From Nocardia concava NBRC 100430 (GTDB lineage: Bacteria > Actinomycetota > Actinomycetes > Mycobacteriales > Mycobacteriaceae): DNA of 64,000 bases. Under the pieces are notes generated by a model. The model had not been told where the DNA came from and made no database searches. It worked only from the letters and a program-made list of their open reading frames with translations. Each line of letters begins with the position of its first letter. Position 1 is the first letter of the stretch. The position numbers were made by a program, and so were the translations under genes. The stretch is taken from NCBI RefSeq assembly GCF_000308815.1, contig NZ_BAFX01000061.1, positions 1 through 64,000 of the forward strand, read 5' to 3'. This document shows, one piece after another, positions 10,121-18,369 of this stretch.

Positions 10121-10156
10121 GGGGCGGGTCCGCGGAATAACCGCTGGACCCGCCCC
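10121..10156 (+). terminator. GC-rich hairpin before the ileS leader
   Basis: Arms GGGGCGGGTCC (10121-10131) and GGACCCGCCCC (10146-10156) are perfectly complementary, and the loop can itself pair as GCGG/CCGC. It lies 35 bases after the preceding small gene and immediately before the likely ileS promoter, so it probably insulates the two transcription units. There is no T-run. Confidence 0.6.
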
Positions 10157-10158
10157 GC

Positions 10159-10164
10159 TAGTAT
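10159..10164 (+). promoter_or_regulatory. Probable -10 element of the ileS T-box transcript
   Basis: TAGTAT at 10159-10164 resembles the actinobacterial -10 consensus and lies just upstream of the T-box stem I. No clear -35 is seen because the region overlaps the preceding hairpin. Transcription would start near 10170. Confidence 0.45.
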
Positions 10165-10170
10165 GGAGAC

Positions 10171-10407
10171 AGCTTTACGGCGTTGATCCGGCCATCACCG
10201 GGGAGTCTTCGGAAGAACGGCGAGGTCACTCGCTTACTAGAACCGAACGGGTGAGCCCGTCACAGCTCGCAACGAGAGGCTTGGTCCCACAAGGGTTTTC
10301 GTGATCCTGGGGGCTGGGCAAGCGGGGTGGTACCGCGGTTACGACGCACCTGCGTCGCCATCGTCCCCGTGCCCTTAGGTGATGGCACGAGGAGACGAGA
10401 GGCCGCC
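10171..10407 (+). ncRNA. T-box riboswitch leader of ileS (translational type)
   Basis: The leader before ileS carries the T-box consensus GGGTGGTACCGCGG at 10325-10338, whose NCCA-binding bulge pairs with an uncharged tRNA 3' end. A specifier segment GCCATCACCGG has an isoleucine codon ATC at 10194-10196, matching the downstream gene. After the T-box, CGTCCCCGTGCC (10362-10373) can pair with GGCACGAGGAGACG (10384-10397). That would hide the GAGGAG Shine-Dalgarno of ileS. There is no terminator-like T-run, so this is the translation-controlling class described for actinobacterial ileS. Expected action: uncharged tRNA-Ile opens the site and raises IleRS synthesis. Confidence 0.9.
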
Positions 10408-13400
10408 ATGGCGGACGAGACCACTACCCGAAGCGCATACCCCCGCGTCGAGCTGAGCAAGACCAGCGGTCAGGTGTCCTTCCCTGAGCTGGAGCAGCGG
10501 GTCCTGGACTACTGGGCCGCCGACGACACCTTCCGTGCCAGCATCGAGAACCGTTCCGATGCAGAGGAATTCGTCTTCTACGACGGTCCGCCCTTCGCCA
10601 ATGGGTTGCCGCACTACGGCCATCTGCTCACCGGATACGTCAAGGATTTGATCCCGCGATTCCAAACCATGCGCGGGAAGAAGGTCGATCGGCGATTCGG
10701 CTGGGATACTCACGGCCTGCCCGCGGAAATCGAAGCCGAGAAGCAGCTCGGTATCACGGACAAATCACAGATCGATGCCATGGGTCTCGCGGAATTCAAT
10801 GCCGCGTGCAAATCCTCGGTACTTCGCTACACCAACGAGTGGCGTAACTATGTCACCCGTCAGGCGCGCTGGGTCGACTTCGACAACGACTACAAAACCC
10901 TCGACCTCGACTTCATGGAATCGGTCATGTGGGCGTTCAAATCGCTGCATGACAAGGGCCTGATCTATCAGGGCTTCCGGGTGCTGCCCTACAGCTGGTA
11001 CGAGCAGACCCCGCTCTCCAACCAGGAAGCGCGCCTGGACGATTCCTACCGGATGCGCCAGGACCCGGCGGTCACCGTCGACATGGTCCTGGAGGTGCCC
11101 GCGGATCATCCGCTGCACGCCCTGGACGGCGCCAACGCCCTGATCTGGACCACCACGCCGTGGACCCTGCCGTCCAACCTCGCGATCGCGGTGCACCCCG
11201 ACGTCACCTACGCGCACGTCGAGGGCAAGGACGGCAAGCGGTACCTGCTCGCCGCCGAGCGGGTCTCGCACTACGCGCGCGAGTTCGGCGAGGAGCCGAC
11301 GGTGCTGTCCGAGCATTCGGGCGCGGCGCTCGAGGGCCTGCGCTACCGGCCGCCGTTCGACTTCTTCCTCGGCCACCCGAACGCGCACCGCGTGCTCAAC
11401 GCCGATTACGTGACCACCGACTCCGGCACCGGCATCGTGCACCTCGCACCCGCCTTCGGTGAGGAGGACATGGATGTCGCCTCCGCCAATGGCATCGATG
11501 TCGTGCAGCCGCTCGACGCGGGCGGCAAGTTCACCTCGATGGTGCCGCCGTACGAGGGCCTCATGGTCTTCGACGCCAACCCGGTCATCATCAAGGACCT
11601 CAAGGCCGCCGGAAAGTTGCTGCGGCACGAGACCATCGAGCACTCCTACCCGCACAGCTGGCGTTCGGGTCAGCCGCTGATCTACATGGCGGTGCCGTCC
11701 TGGTTCGTGGCGGTCACCAAGTTCCGCGATCGCATGGTGGAGCTCAACAAGGAGATCACCTGGGTTCCCGAGCACATCCGCGACGGCCAGTTCGGCAAGT
11801 GGCTGGAGAACGCGCGCGACTGGAACATCAGCCGCAACCGGTACTGGGGCGCGCCCATCCCGGTGTGGATCTCCGACGATCCGGCCTACCCGCGCGTGGA
11901 CGTGTACGGCTCGCTCGATCAGATCGAGCAGGACTTCGGTGTGCGGCCGACCGATCTGCACCGGCCGATGATCGACGAGCTGGTGCGCCCGAATCCCGAT
12001 GACCCGACCGGGAAGTCGATGATGCGGCGCACCCCCGAGGTGCTCGACTGCTGGTTCGAGTCGGGTTCGATGCCGTACGCGCAGGTGCACTACCCCTTCG
12101 AGAACAAGGAGTGGTTCGAGGGCACCGCCGACAGCGCCCCGCACAGCCCCGGCGACTTCATCGTCGAGTACAACGGCCAGACCCGCGGCTGGTTCTACAA
12201 CCTGCACGTGCTGTCCACCGCGCTCTTCGATCGCCCGGCGTTCAAATCGGTTGTGGCGCACGGCATCGTGCTGGGCGACGACGGCCTCAAGATGTCCAAG
12301 TCCAAGGGCAACTACCCGGACGTCAACGAGGTCTTCGACCGTGACGGCTCCGACGCCATGCGCTGGTTCCTCATGGCCTCCCCGGTGCTGCGCGGCGGCA
12401 ACCTCATCGTCACCGAGCGCGGCATCCGCGAGGGCGTGAGCCAGGCGCTGCGCCCGCTGTGGAACGCCTGGACCTTCCTGCAGCTGTACGCCTCGGCCCC
12501 CGGCACCTGGCGCACCGACTCGAAGAATGTGCTGGACCAGTACGTCCTGGCCAAGCTGGCGCAGACCCGCGACGTCATGACCGAGGCGCTCGAGGTCTAC
12601 GACATCGCGACCGCCTGCGAGGAGCTGCGCACCTTCGCCGACGCGCTCACCAATTGGTATGTGCGCCGGTCGCGTTCGCGCTTCTGGGAAGAGGACCGCG
12701 ACGCCATCGACACCCTGCACACGGTGCTCGAGGTGACCACCCGCCTGGCCGCCCCGCTGCTGCCGCTGCTGAGCGAGGTCATCTGGCGTGGCCTCACCGG
12801 CGAGCGGTCGGTGCACCTGGCCGACTGGCCCGCCGCGGACGAGCTGCCGCACGACGCCGAACTGGTGTCGGCCATGGACGAGGTCCGCACGGTCTGCTCC
12901 ACGGTGCTGAGCCTGCGCAAGGCCCAGAATCTCCGTGTGCGCCTGCCGCTCTCGGAGGTCACCGTGGCCGCCGCCGACGCGGAACGCCTGCGGCCCTTCG
13001 TGGATCTGATCGCCGACGAGGTGAACGTCAAGCGCGTCGACCTCACCACCGACGTGGCCGCCCACGGCCGCTTCGAACTCGTGGTCAACGCGCGTGCCGC
13101 CGGACCGCGCATCGGCAAGGACGTCCAGACGGTCATCAAGGCCGTCAAGGCGGGGGAATGGAGCGAGGCCGCCGACGGCACCGTGTCCGCCGCCGGAATC
13201 GCCCTGCTCCCCGAGGAATACACGCAGCGCCTGGTCGCGGCCGAACCCGAGTCCACCGCCGCCCTGCCCGGCAATGCCGGTCTGGTGGTGCTGAATTCGG
13301 TGGTCACCGAGGAGCTCGAGGCCGAGGGCTGGGCCCGCGACCTCATCCGCGATCTCCAGGAGACCCGAAAGTCGCTGGGGCTGGATGTTTCCGACCGCAT

Positions 13401-13563
13401 CACCGTGGTGCTGGACGTCCCCACCGAGCGGCTGGGCTGGGCGGAGACCCACCGCGAGCTGATCGCCGGTGAGATCCTCGCCACCGCACTCACTTTCGGT
13501 GAGGCGGGCGCGGGCGCCGCCGAGATCGTCGGCGGCGTAAAGGTCTCGATCACGAAGGCGTGA
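10408..13563 (+). CDS. ileS: Isoleucine--tRNA ligase
   Basis: A 1051-residue class I aminoacyl-tRNA synthetase. The catalytic HIGH equivalent is [17 protein letters not shown] at about residues 65-80. The CP1 editing domain contains [14 protein letters not shown]. The KMSKS loop is [13 protein letters not shown] near residue 630. Anticodon-binding domain features follow, including the conserved [11 protein letters not shown]. Features such as [15 protein letters not shown] fit the eukaryote-like (mupirocin-tolerant) IleRS type common in actinobacteria. The start at 10408 ([14 protein letters not shown]) follows GGAGACGAGAGG. The open frame extends back to 10327, but that part is the T-box leader. 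Confidence 0.97.
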   Translation: MADETTTRSAYPRVELSKTSGQVSFPELEQRVLDYWAADDTFRASIENRSDAEEFVFYDGPPFANGLPHYGHLLTGYVKDLIPRFQTMRGKKVDRRFGWDTHGLPAEIEAEKQLGITDKSQIDAMGLAEFNAACKSSVLRYTNEWRNYVTRQARWVDFDNDYKTLDLDFMESVMWAFKSLHDKGLIYQGFRVLPYSWYEQTPLSNQEARLDDSYRMRQDPAVTVDMVLEVPADHPLHALDGANALIWTTTPWTLPSNLAIAVHPDVTYAHVEGKDGKRYLLAAERVSHYAREFGEEPTVLSEHSGAALEGLRYRPPFDFFLGHPNAHRVLNADYVTTDSGTGIVHLAPAFGEEDMDVASANGIDVVQPLDAGGKFTSMVPPYEGLMVFDANPVIIKDLKAAGKLLRHETIEHSYPHSWRSGQPLIYMAVPSWFVAVTKFRDRMVELNKEITWVPEHIRDGQFGKWLENARDWNISRNRYWGAPIPVWISDDPAYPRVDVYGSLDQIEQDFGVRPTDLHRPMIDELVRPNPDDPTGKSMMRRTPEVLDCWFESGSMPYAQVHYPFENKEWFEGTADSAPHSPGDFIVEYNGQTRGWFYNLHVLSTALFDRPAFKSVVAHGIVLGDDGLKMSKSKGNYPDVNEVFDRDGSDAMRWFLMASPVLRGGNLIVTERGIREGVSQALRPLWNAWTFLQLYASAPGTWRTDSKNVLDQYVLAKLAQTRDVMTEALEVYDIATACEELRTFADALTNWYVRRSRSRFWEEDRDAIDTLHTVLEVTTRLAAPLLPLLSEVIWRGLTGERSVHLADWPAADELPHDAELVSAMDEVRTVCSTVLSLRKAQNLRVRLPLSEVTVAAADAERLRPFVDLIADEVNVKRVDLTTDVAAHGRFELVVNARAAGPRIGKDVQTVIKAVKAGEWSEAADGTVSAAGIALLPEEYTQRLVAAEPESTAALPGNAGLVVLNSVVTEELEAEGWARDLIRDLQETRKSLGLDVSDRITVVLDVPTERLGWAETHRELIAGEILATALTFGEAGAGAAEIVGGVKVSITKA

Positions 13564-13571
13564 GCCAGTAG

Positions 13572-13612
13572 ACGAGAAGGGGCGGAACCGATTCGGTTCC
13601 GCCCCTTCTCGT
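13572..13612. terminator. Strong bidirectional terminator between ileS and a convergent tetR
   Basis: A 20-base perfect inverted repeat, ACGAGAAGGGGCGGAACCGA (13572-13591) and its complement at 13593-13612, is separated by a single T. It is followed by GTTTG on the + strand. It lies 9 bases after the ileS stop and 6 bases from the end of the convergent TetR gene, so it can serve both. Confidence 0.88.
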
Positions 13613-13617
13613 TTGCG

Positions 13618-14196
13618 CTATTTGCGGGGGCGCAGGCCGTCGAGGACGTGCTCCACCAGGTTCGGGGCGTCGAGCACATCGCCGACGCCCAGCAGGAACC
13701 GCAGATAGACCGGGCCGTAGATCAGATTGGTCATGACCAATGGCGACAGGTCGTCCCGGATCTGCCCGGCACGGATGGCCACCTCCAGCCGCTTCGACGC
13801 ATTCGTCTGCCGCGGTTCGACGAAGGTGTCGCGGACGTTCTGCATGAGCTTCGGATCATGCTGCGCCTCGGCGATCACCCCGCGATAGACGCATCCGACA
13901 TCGCCGGCGAACATCCGGGACAGCGCGGTGACCTGGGTCTTCAGATCGGCGGCGATATCGCCCGTATCGGGAAAGTCGGTGGCCGAACCGATCTGGTCAT
14001 TGATGGCCTCGAGTGCGATCGCGCCCTTGGACGGCCACCACCGGTAGATGGTCTGCTTGCCCACCCCCGCCTTGGCGGCAATGGCCTCGATGGTGAGTTT
14101 GCCGTAGCCCTTGCTCACCGCCAGCTCGAAGGTCGCGTCCAGGATCGCCTGATGCGACGTGGCGTTGCGCAGCTCGGGATTCGGTGCCGGTGACAT
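13618..14196 (-). CDS. TetR family transcriptional repressor
   Basis: A 192-residue regulator. The N-terminal TetR HTH runs from about residue 10 to 57: HQAILDATFELAVSKGYGKL, then IEAIAAKAGVGKQTIYRWWPSKGAI. The C-terminal ligand domain is of the TetR_C_33/AcrR-like kind, with RQTNASKRLEVAIRAGQIRDDLSP. The ATG at 14196 (MSPAPNPELRN) was chosen; an upstream in-frame start at 14331 would run through the operators. It is divergent from a small membrane gene and a decarboxylase-fold gene, with two identical palindromes between, so it is expected to repress itself and that operon. Confidence 0.9.
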   Translation of the reverse strand: MSPAPNPELRNATSHQAILDATFELAVSKGYGKLTIEAIAAKAGVGKQTIYRWWPSKGAIALEAINDQIGSATDFPDTGDIAADLKTQVTALSRMFAGDVGCVYRGVIAEAQHDPKLMQNVRDTFVEPRQTNASKRLEVAIRAGQIRDDLSPLVMTNLIYGPVYLRFLLGVGDVLDAPNLVEHVLDGLRPRK

Positions 14197-14215
14197 GCGT
14201 CGATAGTACCCCGCA

Positions 14216-14234
14216 ACGAGACGGAACGTCTCGT
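14216..14234. promoter_or_regulatory. TetR operator O1
   Basis: A perfect 19-bp palindrome, ACGAGACG-GAA-CGTCTCGT. It lies 20 bases upstream of the tetR ATG and directly in front of the -35 hexamer of the divergent operon. The half-sites are identical to those of O2 at 14276-14294. Confidence 0.85.
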
Positions 14235-14235
14235 C

Positions 14236-14264
14236 TTGACAGGCGATCATGACCGGTCTAACTT
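14236..14264 (+). promoter_or_regulatory. Promoter of the membrane protein/CMD operon
   Basis: A -35 TTGACA (14236-14241) and a -10 TAACTT (14259-14264) are separated by exactly 17 bases. The promoter is sandwiched between two copies of the ACGAGACG-N3-CGTCTCGT operator, so bound repressor would block the -35 region and the start point. Confidence 0.8.
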
Positions 14265-14275
14265 CTCTACATGAG

Positions 14276-14294
14276 ACGAGACGGACCGTCTCGT
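14276..14294. promoter_or_regulatory. TetR operator O2
   Basis: A perfect 19-bp palindrome, ACGAGACG-GAC-CGTCTCGT, overlapping the expected transcription start of the rightward operon. Its centre is 60 bp from that of O1, roughly six helical turns, which would allow both dimers to sit on one DNA face. Confidence 0.85.
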
Positions 14295-14330
14295 CGGATT
14301 CATCGGGAACACGGTCGCTAGGAGCGAACA

Positions 14331-14606
14331 ATGACCACTCTCACCACCACCGCCGCAGTCACCACCGCGAATGTCGCAACCCCCGCCGCGATGCCGTCGG
14401 TGCACCGGCGCGCCGTCATCACCTGGCTGGCCGTGTACCCGACCATCACCCTCGCGCTGGCCCTGCTCGGCCCTCTGATGACGGGCCTGCCGCTGATGGT
14501 CCGCACCCTGGCCCTGACCGCCGTCGTGGTCCCGGCCACCGCCTACGTGCTGATCCCCATGCTGATGAAGGCCAACCACCACCTGACCCTGCGGCTGCAC
14601 CGCTGA
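14331..14606 (+). CDS. Small membrane protein co-transcribed with a CMD-family protein
   Basis: A 91-residue protein with two hydrophobic helices at about 28-50 and 53-76 and a basic C-terminal tail (NHHLTLRLHR). AGGAG precedes the ATG at 14331. It is the first gene of the operon controlled by the TetR operators and lies 47 bases before the tandem carboxymuconolactone decarboxylase gene. The family was not recognised. The HRRAVITWLAVYPTIT segment resembles small membrane proteins encoded with antibiotic-monooxygenase-type enzymes, but this is a weak hint. Confidence 0.75.
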   Translation: MTTLTTTAAVTTANVATPAAMPSVHRRAVITWLAVYPTITLALALLGPLMTGLPLMVRTLALTAVVVPATAYVLIPMLMKANHHLTLRLHR

Positions 14607-14653
14607 CCGTGTCTCGAAACCCGCACACCCCCAACGGATTCGAAGGAACCATC

Positions 14654-15460
14654 ATGACCGACACCGCAACCACCGCCGCCGACCGCTTCGAGCGTGGCCT
14701 GTCCGTCCTCGACGAGGTCGGCGGGCCGAGCGGCCGCGCGGTGGTCGGCGGCCTGGCCGATATCGCCCCGGACCTGGGCCGCTACGTCGTCGAATTCGGT
14801 TACGGCGACGTCTATTCCGGCCCCGGCCTGACCCTGGCGCAACGGCAGCTCGCCACCATCGCGGCGCTGACCGGAATGGGTACCGCCGCACCGCAATTGC
14901 GCTGGCACATCGGCGGCGCGCTGAATGTCGGGGTTACCCCCGCCGAGGTGGTCGAGACCATCGTCCACATCGGCGTCTACGCCGGATTCCCGGCCGTGCT
15001 CAACGCGCTGGCCGAGGCCCGTGCGGTCTTCGCCGAGCGGCCCGAGGCCGGAAACCCGGTGACCGCCAGTGAGATTCGCCCGGACGAGACCACCCAGCAG
15101 CGCTACGAGCGTGGCCTGGCCAAGCTCGCCGAGGTCGACGGCGATGCCGCCGACCACATCTTCGAGACGCTCGGCGCGACCTCGCCGGACCTGGCGCGCT
15201 ACCTCGTCGAATTCGCCTTCGCCGATGTGTATTCGCGCCCCGGACTGGATCTGAAGACCCGCGAGCTCGCGACCGTCGCCGCCTGTACGGCCATGGGCAC
15301 CGCGGCTCCCCAGCTCCGCGTGCACCTGCACGGCCTGCTCAATGTCGGCGGCACGGTGGAGGAGGCCGTCGCGGTCATCACCCAGATGGCGTCCTACGCC
15401 GGATTCCCGGCCGCGATCAATGGCATCGCCGCGCTGCGCGAGGTGCTGGCCCAGCGTTAG
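14654..15460 (+). CDS. Carboxymuconolactone decarboxylase family protein, two tandem domains
   Basis: A 268-residue soluble protein made of two homologous CMD (AhpD-like fold) units, about residues 12-130 and 145-265. Each carries the same series: ERGL, a PDLxRYxVEF segment, SxPGLxLxxRxLATxAA, TAMGTAAPQLRxHxxGxLNVG and a YAGFPA motif. Neither half has the CxxC pair of AhpD peroxidase reductants, so an alkylhydroperoxidase role is unlikely. The conserved His and Asn fit the gamma-CMD type. The ATG at 14654 follows GAAGGAACC. It is probably induced, with the small membrane protein, when the TetR releases its ligand-sensitive operators. The substrate is unknown. Confidence 0.88.
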   Translation: MTDTATTAADRFERGLSVLDEVGGPSGRAVVGGLADIAPDLGRYVVEFGYGDVYSGPGLTLAQRQLATIAALTGMGTAAPQLRWHIGGALNVGVTPAEVVETIVHIGVYAGFPAVLNALAEARAVFAERPEAGNPVTASEIRPDETTQQRYERGLAKLAEVDGDAADHIFETLGATSPDLARYLVEFAFADVYSRPGLDLKTRELATVAACTAMGTAAPQLRVHLHGLLNVGGTVEEAVAVITQMASYAGFPAAINGIAALREVLAQR

Positions 15461-15483
15461 GCGGCTTCGGCAACCGATTCGTT

Positions 15484-15512
15484 ATCCGCCGGTCAGTATC
15501 TGACCGGCGGAT
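15484..15512 (+). terminator. Rho-independent terminator after the CMD gene
   Basis: A 13-bp perfect stem, ATCCGCCGGTCAG / CTGACCGGCGGAT, with a TAT loop is followed by CTTCTTTC. It begins 23 bases after the stop codon. Confidence 0.85.
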
Positions 15513-15660
15513 CTTCTTTCGAGGTGATCTGGGTCTCGAGACACGCCAGCCCAGGTTCTCTTGTGGCTCATGTTGCGCGTGGGATACAACGGCTATCAGC
15601 TAGCAAATTGATCTTTGGCTGAAGCAGTTCCCGCGGTACCGCCGATGAAGGGGCGCGCAC

Positions 15661-16197
15661 ATGGCTCGAAGGCAGCTAGGCAGACTCAGAACATTCATCA
15701 CCGCGATGGTGGCAATGGGGGTGACGGGGGCATTGGGTGTCGGTGCGGCCCACGCGGACAGCGGATCGGCGTCCGGATCCTCGTCGGGTAGCGGCACCGG
15801 TTCGTTCTCCGGAAGCGCCAGCGGCTCGGCGCAATTGCCGCTGGCCAGCCCGCGGGCCATGGCCGCGCTGGCATTGGCGGGCACTCAGACCGGCAAGCCC
15901 TACGAATGGGGCGGCACGGGCCCGGACACCTGGGACTGCTCGGGTCTGGTGCAGTGGGCCTTCCGCAGCGTCGGCATCAATCTGCCGCGCACCACGTGGC
16001 AGCAGGCCGAGACCGGGCTCGAGGTCCCCTTCGGCGCACTGCAGCCCGGCGATGTGCTCATCCTCAACGACGACGCCTCCCACGAAGGTATCTACGCGGG
16101 AGGCGGCAACGTGTTGAACGCGTACGACTGGGGTGTGCCCGTCGGTCTGACTCCGCTGAGTCAGTTCGACATCTACACCATTCGCCGGTACTTCTGA
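15661..16197 (+). CDS. Secreted NlpC/P60 family cell-wall peptidase
   Basis: A 178-residue exported hydrolase. The signal peptide is at about 1-32 (basic MARRQLGRLR, then a hydrophobic core, then AHADS). A Ser/Gly-rich linker covers about 33-58. The NlpC/P60 domain follows: the catalytic cysteine is in WDCSGLVQW and the catalytic histidine in DASHEGIYAGGG, with a conserved GKPYEWGG start. It resembles the RipA/RipC-type and shorter stand-alone D,L-endopeptidases of mycolic actinobacteria that cut peptidoglycan stem peptides. The ATG at 15661 was kept because it gives the full signal peptide. It is transcribed alone. Confidence 0.9.
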   Translation: MARRQLGRLRTFITAMVAMGVTGALGVGAAHADSGSASGSSSGSGTGSFSGSASGSAQLPLASPRAMAALALAGTQTGKPYEWGGTGPDTWDCSGLVQWAFRSVGINLPRTTWQQAETGLEVPFGALQPGDVLILNDDASHEGIYAGGGNVLNAYDWGVPVGLTPLSQFDIYTIRRYF

Positions 16198-16203
16198 ATC
16201 CTC

Positions 16204-16617
16204 TTACTCGACAACGAGTTCCACGGGGATGTTGCCCCGGGTGGCCTTCGAGTACGGGCACACCTGGTGCGCGGCCTCGACGAGCTCGCGGCCCTGCTCG
16301 TTCTGCAGCTCCTCGGGCAGCTCGACGCGCAGCACGACGGAGATGCCGAAACCGGTCTCCTCGTCCTTGTTCAGGCTGACGTCGGCGGTCACCGAGGCGT
16401 CGCCGATAGAGACACCCGCGTTGCGGGCGACGACCTGCAGCGCACCCGCGAAGCAGGCCGAGTAGCCCACCGCGAACAGCTGCTCCGGGTTGGTGCCGTC
16501 ACCGCTGCCGCCGGCCTCCTTGGGCTGGGCCAGCTTCAGGTCGAGGTAACCGTCGGAGCTGACCGAGCGGCCCTCGCGGCCGACGGAGGTAGCGGACGAG
16601 GTGAAGAGCTTAGCCAT
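16204..16617 (-). CDS. ohr: Organic hydroperoxide resistance protein Ohr
   Basis: A 137-residue OsmC/Ohr-family thiol peroxidase that reduces organic and fatty-acid hydroperoxides. It carries both redox cysteines: GYSACFAGALQVVAR near residue 53 and the VCPYSKATRGNI motif near 120. The start MAKLFTSSATSVGREGRSVS is typical, with GGGAGA before the ATG at 16617. It is divergent from a TetR regulator; two near-identical palindromes lie between them. Most ohr genes are controlled by a MarR-type OhrR, so the TetR partner is unusual. Confidence 0.94.
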   Translation of the reverse strand: MAKLFTSSATSVGREGRSVSSDGYLDLKLAQPKEAGGSGDGTNPEQLFAVGYSACFAGALQVVARNAGVSIGDASVTADVSLNKDEETGFGISVVLRVELPEELQNEQGRELVEAAHQVCPYSKATRGNIPVELVVE

Positions 16618-16632
16618 TTCGAATCTCCCTAG

Positions 16633-16646
16633 ACAGACTTGTCTGT
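16633..16646. promoter_or_regulatory. Operator palindrome 1 in the ohr-tetR intergenic region
   Basis: ACAGAC-TT-GTCTGT is a perfect 14-bp palindrome 16 bases upstream of the ohr ATG. It shares its half-site with the second palindrome at 16668-16679. Confidence 0.8.
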
Positions 16647-16667
16647 TCAGACGTTGCCCAGAGTAGA

Positions 16668-16679
16668 CAGACCTGTCTG
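16668..16679. promoter_or_regulatory. Operator palindrome 2 in the ohr-tetR intergenic region
   Basis: CAGAC-CT-GTCTG, embedded in TAGACAGACCTGTCTGC. The combined consensus of the two sites is AGACAGACYTGTCTG. It is nearer to the tetR gene and probably mediates its autorepression. Confidence 0.78.
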
Positions 16680-16728
16680 CTATCGTCAATACCGTAATCC
16701 CGTGCAGGGGGAAGGAGTGCAGGTCAGC

Positions 16729-17274
16729 ATGAGCGAAGCGCGTGATCGCCTGCTGGACACCGCGACTCGGCTGTTCTACGCCGAGGGCATCCACACGGTG
16801 GGCATCGACCGCATCATCGCCGAGGCGGGGATCGCGAAGGCGACGTTCTACCGGCACTTCAAGACCAAGGAAGACCTGGTCGTCGCGTATCTGGTGCGCG
16901 AATACGCCCGCCAGCGCGAGACTTTGGAAGCCATCCCCGGCGAGGGGACCGACTCCATCGTCGGCATTTTCGATCGGCTCGGCGAACTCAGTCGCGGGCC
17001 CGGTTTCCGCGGCTGCCCGTTCCTCAATGCGGCCGTCGAGTTCCCGAAGCCCGATCACGCCGTACGTCAGGTGGTCGACGACTACCGCGGCTGGTTCCGC
17101 GACCTCATGGCCGACCGGCTGCGCGCGGCCGGGTACACCGACGTCGACGACGCCGCGCGGATGTTGCTGATGACCCGCGACGGCGTGACCATCAGCGGGG
17201 GTGTGGGAGACAGCGAGACGGTCCGGGTGGGCATCCGGACCGCCTTGTCGCAGTTGGGCATTCGGCCGAGCTAG
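16729..17274 (+). CDS. TetR family regulator, probable repressor of ohr
   Basis: A 181-residue regulator. The HTH is at about 5-50 (RDRLLDTATRLFYAEGIHTV, then IDRIIAEAGIAKATFYRHFKTKEDL). The C-terminal part carries PGFRGCPFLNAAVEFP near residue 100, the cysteine-containing motif typical of the YxaF/LmrA-like TetR branch. The ATG at 16729 is preceded by GGGGGAAGGAG; a GTG at 16717 would add four residues. Its TAG shares the CTAG with the stop of the convergent membrane protein gene. The cysteine may be a redox sensor, which is inference. Confidence 0.9.
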   Translation: MSEARDRLLDTATRLFYAEGIHTVGIDRIIAEAGIAKATFYRHFKTKEDLVVAYLVREYARQRETLEAIPGEGTDSIVGIFDRLGELSRGPGFRGCPFLNAAVEFPKPDHAVRQVVDDYRGWFRDLMADRLRAAGYTDVDDAARMLLMTRDGVTISGGVGDSETVRVGIRTALSQLGIRPS

Positions 17275-18314
17275 ACCCCGACGGTCTCCTCCATTTCCTC
17301 TTCGGCCTCTTCGCGAGTCTCGACCGCGGCCGCGTGGCGTGGGCCGAGTTCGGCTGCGCGCCGGCGCTTCTCGGCCAATCCGGCGATGGCCATGAGCGCC
17401 ACGCCCGCCGCGAACCACAGGATCAGGCTGGTGATGCGACCGCCGAATCCCGCGCCGTCGAAGTACATCAGGCTGCGCGCGCCCTCGACGAAGCCCGCGC
17501 CGTTCCAGAAGTCGTGCAGCGTCCCGAAGAAGTCGTTCTGCAGCCACGGGCTGTAGACGCCGCCGGAGCTGGTGAAGTTCAGCATCACGAACAGCACCAT
17601 CATGGCCAGCGTGGTCCAGCGCTTCAGGAAGGTGTGCAGGCCGATGCCGATGGCCATGATGCCGGCCGAGTACAGCCACGACATGGCCCACACCGCGCCC
17701 GCGTCATGGTCGACCACGTGGAAGACCGGGCCCGAGAGCGCCAGGCCGATCAGGCTGACCAGCAGCGAGGTGATCAGGCCCAGGAGTCCGCGCGTCCACA
17801 TGGGCAGGCCCGCGCCCGCCGCGCCGATGGCGGCCACGCTGCCGTAGGAGCCGATGCTCAGGGCGACAAGGAGGAAGAAGATGCCCTGCGCGGTCGGATC
17901 GCCGGAGGCCGGGCTGGTCACGTCGGTGACCGTCATCGGCACGTTCTGCTTGGCCGCGACCTGACCGAAGACGGCCTCGACCGCCATGGCGGTGGTGTCG
18001 GATCCGGCCTTGGCGACGAGCAATTCGGGCTTTTGCGGATCGGGCACGTAGGCGCCCGCCAGATCCCGGTCGCGCAGCTGGCTCACCGCGTCGTCGCGGG
18101 TGGGCACGGTGATCACGTCGAGGGCATTGCCGCCCTTGTCCTTCATGGTCTGCGCCAGCACCTTGACCTGCGGGCTGTCGCCGACCACGGCCACGGCCAG
18201 GTGGTTGGGCTCGGGCTGGTGGAACGCGCCCAGGTAGGCCAGGCCCATGCCCAGGCACATGAGCAGCGGGGTCAGCAGGTGGACGGCGACGTGCCGGATC
18301 TGGTGGGAGGCCAT
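17271..18314 (-). CDS. ABC-2/YhgE-like membrane protein, MarR-regulated exporter candidate
   Basis: A 347-residue protein. It has one N-terminal transmembrane helix (about 9-30), an extracytoplasmic domain of about 120 residues, then about five helices (about 150-315) and a charged Glu-rich tail ending in EEMEETVGV. This topology and the AVVGDSPQVKVLAQTMKDKG-type outer domain match the YhgE/DUF3533/ABC-2 permease superfamily. No ATPase is adjacent. It is divergent from a MarR gene with two palindromes between them, the classic arrangement for an inducible drug or lipid exporter. The ATG at 18314 (MASHQIRH) was chosen. Its stop overlaps that of the convergent TetR gene by 4 bases (CTAG). Confidence 0.8.
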   Translation of the reverse strand: MASHQIRHVAVHLLTPLLMCLGMGLAYLGAFHQPEPNHLAVAVVGDSPQVKVLAQTMKDKGGNALDVITVPTRDDAVSQLRDRDLAGAYVPDPQKPELLVAKAGSDTTAMAVEAVFGQVAAKQNVPMTVTDVTSPASGDPTAQGIFFLLVALSIGSYGSVAAIGAAGAGLPMWTRGLLGLITSLLVSLIGLALSGPVFHVVDHDAGAVWAMSWLYSAGIMAIGIGLHTFLKRWTTLAMMVLFVMLNFTSSGGVYSPWLQNDFFGTLHDFWNGAGFVEGARSLMYFDGAGFGGRITSLILWFAAGVALMAIAGLAEKRRRAAELGPRHAAAVETREEAEEEMEETVGV

Positions 18315-18331
18315 CAACTCATCTCCAATAG

Positions 18332-18348
18332 TTGGTAAATGCAACCAA
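18332..18348. promoter_or_regulatory. Second MarR operator candidate
   Basis: TTGGT-N7-ACCAA, an interrupted palindrome close to the start of the membrane protein gene. It is less perfect than the site at 18354-18368 but shares the GTTG/CAAC core. Confidence 0.5.
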
Positions 18349-18353
18349 GCGAA

Positions 18354-18368
18354 GTTGTAGTCTACAAC
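18354..18368. promoter_or_regulatory. MarR operator abutting the marR start codon
   Basis: GTTGTAG-T-CTACAAC is a perfect 15-bp palindrome that ends one base before the ATG at 18370. A bound repressor would cover the very start of the marR transcript, so strong autoregulation is expected and the marR mRNA may be leaderless. Confidence 0.75.
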
Positions 18369-18369
18369 C

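Noticed and set aside
10327..10407. Extended start for ileS
   Set aside because: This segment is the 3' half of the T-box leader.
14216..14294. Twin palindromes as mobile element ends
   Set aside because: Same-strand promoter between them, adjacent tetR and perfect half-sites make them operators.
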